From the NCBI GenBank assembly GCA_033030425.1, contig JAUFSD010000004.1, forward strand, positions 1-64,000: a DNA stretch of 64,000 nt. The letters run 5' to 3'. This DNA is from Verpa conica. Its lineage: Eukaryota > Ascomycota > Pezizomycetes > Pezizales > Morchellaceae. The notes below the pieces were generated by a model. That model saw only the letters and a program-made list of their open reading frames with translations. It made no database searches and was not told where the DNA came from. This document shows positions 55,406 to 64,000 of this stretch, in pieces (within the stretch, counting starts at the first letter, position 1; each line of letters starts with the position of its first letter). A program made the translations under genes and the position numbers.

Positions 55406-56466
55406 AAGCCCGAACAGCCAGTAAAACTAGCGTATTTGGCTTGGCCCGATGGGCAGGTCCGGAAAATACTACTATAGATCACGGAAATGAGGGATCAATA
55501 AAGGAGGATGAACCTATACGTTTAGATCTGCTATAGTATATGAATGTACCTATCTCGTGCGCAAGTAGAAGATCAACCCCTACGCCAAGATGAACTGAGC
55601 AATAGAGGTTTTTTTCTTCTTCTCTCAGCGGGGGGAGTACCAAGTGTATCGACACCTTCCATATATTACTGAGCTAGGCCGAAGGACCGGAGTTCCTTTT
55701 GGTCTGGGGCTTATCTCATATGGGAGCACCTCCATGCACGCCACAATATCTGGAGAGTCGAGCCACTTTAGCCTCTTTGGTGGTGGTCATGCGATCACGG
55801 GGACACTGTGCACCTGACCCGCCCCGTACTCTGCTGCACCCCTGCCCGTCTCCATGAACGTTGGCTAACGTGTGCCCAGGGTATCGCGAAGCCGGTTGGC
55901 CGCCCGAGTCCCGAGCTGGGTCACATACGTGTCCTACTCATTAACGGTCGCTTAGGCGGAACCCTGCTTTGGACCTCCAATTGACCACCTATACCCTGCT
56001 CGAGATCTTGCACTGGACCTCTGGATTGACTTCTAGATTGGCATCACCTTGGACCCGTACTTGGCCTGGCGGCTTCGGTGCTGACCTCACTGCTGGCCTT
56101 CCTCATGTTCTGCTTAGGACCTAATGCTGATATGATAGTTCGGTCTGGAATATAGAAAGAATTACGATCAGGCGAAGAAACTGCCATCTACTACTCCTAT
56201 GGATTCACTTAGCACCTATAGTCACGGGAGTAGTTATGGTGTCGTCGTAAGAAATTCATACGCAATCTATTGCGGGTATTTACGGAGCCCCCAACACAAA
56301 CGTCACCTGTTACCAAGAGTAAGCTTCAACTCGACCCTATACACTTCCATCTTTCCAAATGACTACCGTCATCCAAGCCCCACCAATCATAAGAAATAAA
56401 TAAAAATCGGAACTTCCTTCTCATAACACTTCCTCTAAGACCATAATTACTCTCAACCTTGCGGAC

Positions 56467-58248
56467 CTAGTTACCGGGGAGATTCTTTAACTTAAGCCGT
56501 TGCATAATATGCACAGCGGTATGAAGTGTCAAGAGGTCCTGAGAACTAAAGGTCTCACTGCACTCATTGCAGGCAATTGAAACATGTAAAGTGGAGTGAT
56601 GATTTTGTAACGCCTCGAAACTAGGGAATCCTTTCTGACAGTCGTCGCAATAGAATGTTAACAGATGTGCTGGGTGAGCCATATGCTGATCCAAAGCGTA
56701 CTGATCAACAAAGTCCTTATCGCATTTTTCGCAATAAAACTTTGGAGCATGAACGGAAAGATTGTGTTGGTCGAGAGCCTTCTGGTCCACATAGACCTTG
56801 CTGCACTCTTCGCAGCGGAACCTTGTGGTATGTTCGGAGGATTTTAAATGACGATTTAAGGCCCCCTGGTCCTCAAAGTCCTTTGGACAGGTCTCGCAGC
56901 GGAACTTTGCCGCCGAACGTTGCTGACCTACGATAACTCGCTTTTCTCCAGACTTGTCAGAGTTATCGCCGGGTTTTATGAGTGCGAGCGCCATTGAACT
57001 TTTTTGATCCTGGCTCCCAGAAGCGACAGGTTTAGTAGCAGGACCCTTCGGAGCGTGTACGGAGATAAGATGCTGATCCACTGCGGACTGACTTGCAAAG
57101 TACTGAGTGCACTTATTGCAGAAAAATTTGGGATGTGCCGAAGAAAGATGCTGGTCTAACCCCTGCTTATTTGAGAAGCCTTGCCCGCACTTATGGCATG
57201 GAAACCTGGGATGGGCGGAGAAACGATGTTGGTCGTGGGCAGCCTGTGTTGTAAAGCTCTGATCGCATTTATTACAAGGAAAGTTGAGATGGGCCGAAGA
57301 TAAATGCTGGTCCAGCCCTTGCTTATTGGGAAAGCCTTGCCCGCATTTATTGCACGGAAACTTGGGATGGGCGGAGAAACGATGTTGGTCGTGGGCAGCC
57401 TGTGTCGTAAAGTTCTGATTACATTTATTACAAGGAAAATTGGGATGCGCCGAAGAAAAATGCTGGTCTAACCCTTGCTTATTGGAAAAGCCTTGCCCAC
57501 ATTTACCGCACGGGAACTTAGGATGGACCAAGGAACGGTGTTGATCGTGAGTAGCCTGCGTCGTAAAGTTCTGGCCACATTTATTACAGGTAAAGCTTGG
57601 GTGCGCGGAGGATTTATGCTGGTTCAAAGCAAACGCGTTTGCAAAGCCCAAAGTACATTTATCGCAGGGGAATTTTGGATGTGCAGAGAAACGATGTTGA
57701 TTCAAAGCGGTGGGGCTTGCAAAACTCAACGTACACTTATTGCAGGGAAAATTTGGATGTACTGAAAGACGGTGTTGGTCTAATGTAAGTTGATTCGCAA
57801 AACGCTGGCCGCACTTATCACAGGGTAGTTTGGGGTGGGCTGAAAATCGATGTTGCTCCAAAGCCCGCAAATCCTGAAAACGTTGGCCGCATTCCCTGCA
57901 GGGGGCATGCTGGGAGTAGTGGTGTTGATTAAGGGCGGCGGCATTAAAGAAAGTAAGAGTACATAAATTACATGAGAACTGTGGAGTGTGAAAAGATGAT
58001 GAGGATAAATGGTTTTGTAAGGCGTTATTGTCGGGAAACTCCCTGTTGCACGGCTGGCAGAAAAACCTGTGAAAAGACGATGTAGACAGGTGATTCTGCA
58101 AAGCAATATTGTCGACGAATTCTCTGTTACATGGTTGGCAGATGAATTTAGGATGTCTGGGCGAGTTCAGGTGGTCATATAAAGCCTGCTCGCAGGAGAA
58201 CCCCCTATTGCACTGAGAGCAGTACCACCCGTAATTCGGATCCCACAT
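56467..58248 (-). CDS. C2H2 zinc-finger protein with about 20 fingers, 593 aa
   Basis: The first ATG in frame is at 58248 (MWDPNYGWYC); an 11-codon upstream extension begins with TTG and is unlikely. Single exon, intact. About 20 C2H2 fingers run nearly the whole length, with the usual C-x2-C-x12-H-x3-5-H form, for example PCNKCGQGFPNKQGLDQHLSSAH. Fingers 9-14 (middle of the protein) are a repeated two-finger module: a TTQAAHDQH-type finger followed by a NKQGLDQH-type finger, near-identical over three rounds. A break of about 45 residues around residue 415 separates fingers 15 and 16. Linkers lack TGEKP and mostly read HP(K/N)FPC. The first fingers have longer His spacing (H-x5-H), as in RNA- or protein-binding types. 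Nucleic-acid binding is likely; targets are unknown. Confidence 0.85.
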   Translation of the reverse strand: MWDPNYGWYCSQCNRGFSCEQALYDHLNSPRHPKFICQPCNREFVDNIALQNHLSTSSFHRFFCQPCNREFPDNNALQNHLSSSSFHTPQFSCNLCTLTFFNAAALNQHHYSQHAPCRECGQRFQDLRALEQHRFSAHPKLPCDKCGQRFANQLTLDQHRLSVHPNFPCNKCTLSFASPTALNQHRFSAHPKFPCDKCTLGFANAFALNQHKSSAHPSFTCNKCGQNFTTQATHDQHRSLVHPKFPCGKCGQGFSNKQGLDQHFSSAHPNFPCNKCNQNFTTQAAHDQHRFSAHPKFPCNKCGQGFPNKQGLDQHLSSAHLNFPCNKCDQSFTTQAAHDQHRFSAHPRFPCHKCGQGFSNKQGLDQHLSSAHPKFFCNKCTQYFASQSAVDQHLISVHAPKGPATKPVASGSQDQKSSMALALIKPGDNSDKSGEKRVIVGQQRSAAKFRCETCPKDFEDQGALNRHLKSSEHTTRFRCEECSKVYVDQKALDQHNLSVHAPKFYCEKCDKDFVDQYALDQHMAHPAHLLTFYCDDCQKGFPSFEALQNHHSTLHVSIACNECSETFSSQDLLTLHTAVHIMQRLKLKNLPGN

Positions 58249-59130
58249 TATCACAAGTGCTGTTGAAGGTTTAAACGTCAATAGTAGATCTTGCGCGCTT
58301 GGGTTAGCAAGTGTTAGTACTTTCGCATAGTTTTAGAAAAGAAGGCTCATAGAAGGGCGTATAATACCTTGTAGTAGACGTAGAAGACCTTGTGGTAGAC
58401 GTAGAAGCTCGGATGAATAGTATGTATGGCCGTCGATGAACAGTGAGAGGGTGGATATGAAGAGCCACCTGGCGCCGATTTTGCCGCTGGTCGCCTATGC
58501 GGTAATGAGGAGGTGGCGCAGTGGCCAGCCTTTCAGCACGGGCAGTGAGGCGCAATCACGACTCTATACCGCGTTAACTGGGCAGATTGAGAATAACGTT
58601 AAAGGTTGAGTTTCTATCTCCCGACCAAAAAAAGAAAAGCGAGAGAAACCCCTTCTCTAGCGCAATCTAGTGGACAGAGAAAACATTGTTTTCAGGAAGG
58701 TCTCCCCAGCCAAATTTTATTTAGGACTTAAAACTTTGGTTGGCCCCAGCGTGAATTCTAGTAGCAAGCGCTACTGAGCTATCGGGAATGTGCCCAAGCC
58801 CCAGTTTGTTTATTCCCGAGGGGTTGGCATACTCATATATAATTTGAGAAGAACCTCCGTTCTCTACTATTTACTTGTTGCTATAGAATTCGTGAGCTAA
58901 AGATTGTCATAAGTTCAGTATGGCTGCCAAGACATATATAGAATTGGCTGGGCGCGTATCTGTAATGCAGTCTTCTGTATTCGGGAGGCCGTGCTTCTGT
59001 GAGGCTGTGAAACCGCGTCAGAGCGCAGATCATATCTTGTCTGTTTAGTGATCAATGCACCGCCATAATTACGGGCGCACAAAACCTGTACCTTATCACA
59101 ACCATATCAGTCGTCCCAGAAAACGAAACG
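58249..59130. other. Intergenic with a short tandem repeat and a transposon-end match
   Basis: The 21-mer ACCTTGTAGTAGACGTAGAAG (58366-58386) is repeated with one change at 58387-58407. TACCGCGTTAACTGG at 58567-58581 differs at two bases from the pogo-type terminus at 20408, but no partner end is found. The motif GTGGCGCAGTGGCC before it resembles a tRNA A box, yet no tRNA fold follows. Confidence 0.45.
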
Positions 59131-62100
59131 ATGCTTTACGAGTACTGGAATACGTTCCTTTTGGTAGCCCCCATCGGGCTTCTATGCCTCACAAATGGCC
59201 CCCAACCCCGGTTCCACGCCTTAATCATGCTGTGTACGGGACTCCTAGGGATGCACCTATCTAGAGCCGAGACGCCTGAGGTCTGGTCAGTTGGTCTTCT
59301 GGTGTACATCATTCTGAACTTCATTACTCTCGCTCTATCACCGCTGCAACTTGTTTTAGTTTGGTGTCTGAGCCCGAAACGGGAGATTGACCATGGGATT
59401 GTCGTTCACCATGAGGGAGACGAAGAAGGAAACATCACTGTCGAGTAAGTCTGACTATACTTCTAGTCATTTCATGATAATACTAAGATTTCGTAGTATT
59501 CTGGCAGTACATGGTCTCGGGTCAAACCCTGCCTGGGCATGGACCTGGGAAGATCCTTTCACTAGCAAGAAGTGCATGTGGCTGAAGGACTTGCTTCCGA
59601 ATTCCCTTCCTAGAGCCCGTATTATGGCTTATAATCACAATTCTGCTTGGTTTCGTGACGCACCTGTCAAATCCGTGAGAATTTGTGGAGAACAGATGTT
59701 AGAAGCTTTGGAGTCCCATCGGAAGCTACGCCAGGTATATTCTCTAAGCTACAATTATTTTAGCCTATGGTGGCGCATCGGCCATAATATCTAGTGCTAA
59801 GACCCAATGACTATAGGAAATGGAACGCCCGGTTATATTTATTGGACATAGTTTTGGAGGCATCATCATCAAGCAGGTAACGGTGCTAGTTATTTCTTGA
59901 GGCATATAAATATTTTGGCTGACATATCGAAGGCATTAGTTGCTGCGGGTGAGAAGGGTAACGACACTTCATTCCAATCGATAGAAAATTCGATGCATGG
60001 CGCAATATTTCTTGGGGTTCCACATGATGGGTCCCGGCTAACAAGTTGGGGGATGCTTTTATCATATTGCACGTATTGGCTTGGCTCTAGTACAGAGCTT
60101 TTGGAGGCACTGCAGTCAGGAGCGGGTTCTCTCAGAGAGTTGAACCATTCCTTCATGCGTAGCTATGGTGAACGGGATCTAGTAGACTTTTTTGAGCTTC
60201 ATAAGACCAAGACATTTGGCCTACCTTTACTAATGGTAATCTTCAAGGATTGCTCCCTTACTTGTATAGGGTCTTATCGATAACCTTACTGTTTTAGGGT
60301 GTCGATCTCCACTCTAGTACCAATGCTGGTGTTAAGAGGGTAGCGTTAGAGGCAGACCATATCGGGATGAATAAGTTCAAGTCGGAGAAACAACCTAATT
60401 ATGAGCTGGTTCTCCGGCAAATCACGAAGATGGTAGATAAGATCGAGAAAGGTTAGTAGTTTACAGCCGGATTGTGCTGTCTTGTGCCAGACCTAAGCCG
60501 GGTAGGGTTAGGGTTTATTTATTACATAAAATCCCTGAATTGAGGGGATGGATAATATGCAAAATTATATCTGGCACTAACCTCGTGCCCATACCCTACG
60601 ACGTAGCTTTCTGCATCACCGTAAAAGCAACCGTTGGGACTGGGCACGGGACTAATCTGGCACAAGACATACATTTAATCCAATGCCAACCTAAGAAATA
60701 TATCGGGGACTGACTTTTGTATAGAACAGTCAACGGTATTGAGTTCTGAGCAGATGGGTATGTAGTTATTATTAGCTGTCGGCCTATAGTTGGTCTCACT
60801 AAAAGGAGGTGGGTTTGCTAGAATGTCTACAGTCTCTCTACTTAGACGGGTCTGAGGACCGCCGAGAGTCAATCGAAAAACCGTACAAGTCCACATTTCA
60901 ATGGGTAGATAACAACTCTAAGGTTCGAGATTGGATGGAGGGGAAATCGCAGATAATCTGGGTCTCTGGCAAGCCAGGATGTGGCAAATCAGCATTTTCA
61001 AAATATCTTCTAGATCGCATGGTACAACAACAGAAGCGTCAGAAGCAACAAGGTATATTTAATCACCTGCAGGGCACCTCGGCTGTCTTAAGTTTTTTCT
61101 TCAACGGCCAGGGGAGCGAGCTCTTGAGATCCGAACGAGGTTTTCTTCAGGCACTTCTGTACCAACTAGTGGAACAAGCACCGTTGCTATCCTCCCTTGT
61201 ACCAAAGCGCAAGGTTGATTATACTGGGAAAAATATACCTCTACCCCTCGATTCCTTACGCCAAACCCTACTATTGATGCTAAGCCATCCTAAAGTTAAA
61301 TCGGTTAGGTTAATAATTGACGCCTTTGACGAATGCGCAGAGGATTGTAAAGAATCACTTCTCATGTTCGTCACTCAGGATCTGGCGAAGGTTTTTCGGG
61401 ATCCGGCGAAACATCCGTCAATTGTCCAAATCCTCATCACAAGTCGCCGGAACCTTGAGCTAGAGAGATTTCTTGACCCCTACCCTGAGATCAAACTGGA
61501 AGACTTGAACTATGAGGATATACACGTTTACCTGACCGGCGAATTCGAAACCTTTACTCGTTACCATAGCCCTGAATTTGTTGGAAGTCTTGTGCGGAAA
61601 GCAGAAGCCCGGTCACAAGGGGTATTTCTTTGGGTGAAGTTGGTTGTAAAAGAACTCAAAAAAGGAAAAATTCTTGCTGGAACCGCTCAAGAGTTGGAAA
61701 GGGCGCTTGATAATCTTCCGGGAGACCTACAACAGTTCTATAATCTTATTTTAGAAAGGTTGGATAAAAGCAGCAACGCTGAAGAATGGAGAATGCTAGA
61801 ATGGGTACTCTTTGCGGAGAGACCTCTATCAGTCCCAGAGTTCCGGTATGCCATCTCGATTGGCTCCAACCTGCCTCCAGCTAATTTGGCTTCAGTTGAA
61901 GAGGTCACGGTCCCACTGAGTCGTATGGAGGCACGAATACGAGAGTTCTCCGGCGGATTCATAGAAGTTAAAAGAAGAGTAGAACCGAAGTACACTAGAA
62001 CAGAGGATATAGACGCAGATGAATTTGTCCAGTTTATTCATCAGTCGGTCAAAGAATTTCTGCTAAAGGCGGAATCGAACGTTTCGGGGACAAAGTCAAC

Positions 62101-63727
62101 TACCGCATTACCACTGATCATGCCACCCAAAGCGCACTCTCACTTAGCTCGAGTATGTATCACATATCTTGCCTTTCCCGATTTTAACAAAAGAAACTTC
62201 CCTATCGGAGAGGCAGTAAAAATCCCTTTCTTAGCATATGCAGCAACCAACTGGGCAACCCATGCCTCACTTGCTAAGACATACGAAGAGACAGCACAAA
62301 TGACAAGATTCGAGTGGCCTAAACGACAGAATTTCCGGGTATGGTCTGAGCTCTACCTCTACTTTCAAAATCCCACATATATTTGGGAACCGTCGGAATG
62401 GGAGGACCCGTTGCTCGTTGCATCCCGTATAGGCCTGTCGATCGACGTGAAACATTTTTTACGCTTCTTGGGGCAAAAATATAGTGATGAGCGTACCAAA
62501 ACCGTGTCGCGAGCTTTGATTTCAGCGGCACTTGGTGGTGATGAGACCACCGCACAGCTGCTTCTTAGGGAAGGGGCTGATGCCAACGCCGAGGAAGGGA
62601 GCGCTTTACAAGTAGCGGCTGACAACGGCCACGTTCAATTTACGCAGCTGCTTCTCGAGACCGGGGCTGATGTAAATGCTAGCGGAGGTGGTGCTTTGCA
62701 ATTAGCGGCTTATAAAGGCCACGAGAGGGTTGTTCAAATGCTTCTCGAAAAGGGCGCTGATGTAAACGCCGAGGGAGGGGATTATGGGGGCGCTTTGCAA
62801 GCAGCGGCTTGGGGAGGGCAGGGGGAGGTTACGCAGCTACTTCTTGAACACGGTGTCGACGTCAACGCCAGTGGAGGAGGTTCCGGAGACGCTTTACAAA
62901 TAGCAGCTCGTGAGCAGCACCTAGATATTATACAGTTGCTTCTCGAGCAAGGTGCGAATGTCAATACCGGGGCGGGGGCTCCTTTGCAAAACGCAGCTTT
63001 TGAAGGCCGTGGGAAGGTTGTGCAGCTACTTCTCGAAAATGGTGCCGATGTTAATATCCAGGGGGGATCTTTTGGAAATGCATTGCAAGCAGCGGCCCGC
63101 GGGCGCCACCCACAGATTATCCAGCTACTCCTCGAAACGGGGGCTGATATCAACACCTTTGGGAGATATTTCGAAAGCACTTTGCAAGATGCGGCTCGTG
63201 ATGGCTACCAGAAGGTTGTACAGCTCCTCCTCGAAACGAGTGCCGACGGTAGGATCCCTGAAGAAAGTCTCGGAAACGCCTTACAGGCAGCGGCTCGCAC
63301 AGGTCACGCAAATATTGTACAGCTGCTTCTTGAAAAAGGCGCCAATGCCAATATATGGTATAAAGGATATGGGAATGCTTTGGAAATGGCGGCTCGTGAA
63401 GGCCACGAAGAGGTTGTAAAATTACTTCTCAAGAACGGTGTTGAGGTTAACACTAAGGGGGGAATTTATGGAAATGCTTTGCAAGCCGCGGCTCGTGAAG
63501 GCCATGAGAGGGTCGTACAAGTACTTCTCGACAATGGCGCTGACCCTAACACTCGAGGAGGACCATTCGGGAGTGCTCTAAAAGCAGCGATCCATGCACA
63601 TCATTTGAACATCGTACAGTTACTTCTCGAGAAAGGCGCCAATTCAAGTGAGCTGGGAGACTTCGGAGATGGGTTGACAGAAAATGGCCCCATAGTCGTT
63701 ATTCAGCGTTTGAGGGACGAGCTCTAG
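59131..63727 (+). CDS. NLR-type protein: membrane N-terminus, lipase-like domain, NACHT, 12 ankyrin repeats, 1324 aa
   Basis: Exons are 59131-59444, 59497-59734, 59817-59876, 59933-60235, 60298-60451 and 60822-63727. Introns of 52, 82, 56, 62 and 370 bp have GT and AG ends, several with CTAAG or CTGAC branch points. The 3975 exonic bases form one frame. Residues 1-85 hold two or three hydrophobic segments. An alpha/beta-hydrolase domain of the SesB/PGAP1-like type follows: ILAVHGLGSN, IFIGHSFGGIIIKQAL (nucleophile Ser), GAIFLGVPHDG and EADHIGM (His). NACHT shows Walker A VSGKPGCGKSAFSK, Walker B LIIDAFDEC and ILITSRR. Twelve ankyrin repeats end the protein. This layout is a known fungal NLR class linked to non-self recognition and regulated cell death. 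It appears intact. Confidence 0.88.
60478..60669. mobile_element. Possible MITE inside the NLR intron, 192 bp
   Basis: TGTCTTGTGCCAGA at 60478 returns as its reverse complement ending at 60669. This 14-bp inverted pair sits in the only long intron of the NLR gene (370 bp against 52-82 bp for the others). Related sub-motifs (GGCAC, CGTGCCCA) recur inside. No clear target duplication is visible. Confidence 0.45.
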
Positions 63728-64000
63728 TCCTTGGAGGTGATCTTGTAGGTATCTGTCTAGAACTTTGTGAAAAAAAATTCGGAACACTAATTCTACTATA
63801 ACTATCTAGAGGCTCTCTTGTAATATCCGGGTGATGAAATGGGTTCAGGCATAATCTCAAGATATTCAAAAGATAACCTCCCGGGTAGCTATAGTGAATT
63901 GTGACGCGGTGACAAAGCAAGACAGTATGGTTAGAGATGTACGGAGTCACTTCCGAGGAATTACGCTCAAGTAATACGTTCCTATCTCAGTGGTACATAG
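63728..64000. other. 3' flank of the NLR gene
   Basis: AT-rich sequence follows the NLR stop codon. I see no gene or repeat before the window ends. A minus-strand frame at 63699-63950 overlaps the NLR end and is not supported. Confidence 0.5.

Larger units (their letters stand above)
52791..56466. other. Gene-poor stretch (3.7 kb)
   Basis: No gene is clearly supported. Two overlapping minus-strand frames at 53497-53764 might belong to a small Cys-containing protein: the first has an ATG at 53742 and meets a CAG|GTATTA donor, with an acceptor in the second frame 54 bases on. The model is short and unproven. Positions 54000-54660 are AT-rich and contain a candidate inverted-repeat element. Positions 55980-56130 show repeated TTGGACCT/GGACCTC motifs. 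A plus-strand frame at 56199-56399 is not supported. Confidence 0.45.

Noticed and set aside
58508..58566. tRNA-like A box (GTGGCGCAGTGGCC), possible tRNA or SINE head
   Set aside because: No acceptable B box (GGTTCRANYCC) and no cloverleaf pairing follow. No convincing tRNA gene was seen anywhere in the window.
1..64000. CRISPR arrays, bacterial operons, ribosome binding sites, rRNA
   Set aside because: The sequence is eukaryotic with spliceosomal introns; the repeats present lack CRISPR-like regular spacers and no rRNA segment was recognised.

Overview
This window is from a filamentous fungus, most likely an ascomycete of the Pezizomycotina. The evidence is many genes with very short introns (47-82 bp) carrying GT donors, CTAAC/CTGAC branch points and AG acceptors, a secreted GH7 cellobiohydrolase with a fungal-type CBM1, a lipase-NACHT-ankyrin NLR, MYND and BTB proteins, a Tad1-like LINE and a pogo/Fot1-type DNA transposon. 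I cannot place it to class from the sequence alone. It is gene-poor and rich in repeats, with long stretches where I see no gene.

Layout. 1-1.45 kb: an array of degenerate 350-370 bp tandem repeats. 1.6-1.9 kb: a small unknown protein. 3.76-4.12 kb: a MITE inserted inside another MITE. 4.4-5.5 kb: a three-exon HNH nuclease-domain gene. 6.0-7.6 kb: a GDA1/CD39 nucleoside phosphatase. 8.13-8.29 kb: an uninterrupted relative of the outer MITE. 10.1 kb: a small unknown gene. 15.4-16.2 kb: a BTB protein. 20.4-30.7 kb: a decayed pogo-type transposon split by a full-length Tad1-like LINE, with a 13-bp target duplication at both LINE ends. 31.0-31.2 kb: another MITE. 32.1-33.5 kb: an IRG-type GTPase with an N-myristoylation signal and a coiled coil. 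35.1-37.9 kb: an eight-exon gene of unknown family with a minisatellite in one intron. 38.9-40.1 kb: a MYND zinc-finger protein. 42.0-46.2 kb: two related BTB proteins, tail to tail. 46.4-46.6 kb: an ankyrin relic. 47.4-48.1 kb: an unknown spliced gene. 50.9-52.5 kb: cellobiohydrolase I. 54.1-54.6 kb: a candidate inverted-repeat element. 56.5-58.2 kb: a 20-finger C2H2 protein. 59.1-63.7 kb: an intact six-exon NLR.

How the genes relate. I see no conserved metabolic cluster. What stands out is a group resembling innate-immunity or self/non-self components: a lipase-NACHT-ankyrin receptor, an IRG-like GTPase with a myristoylation signal as in vertebrate IRGs, an HNH nuclease-domain protein, a possible nuclease-like unknown, BTB adaptor-type proteins and a relic of a second ankyrin protein. 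They are interleaved with nested transposons, which fits an accessory, fast-changing region. The gene models here were built by checking that proposed introns restore one continuous frame. The NLR, HNH, IRG, GH7 and 35-38 kb models all close in frame across every intron.
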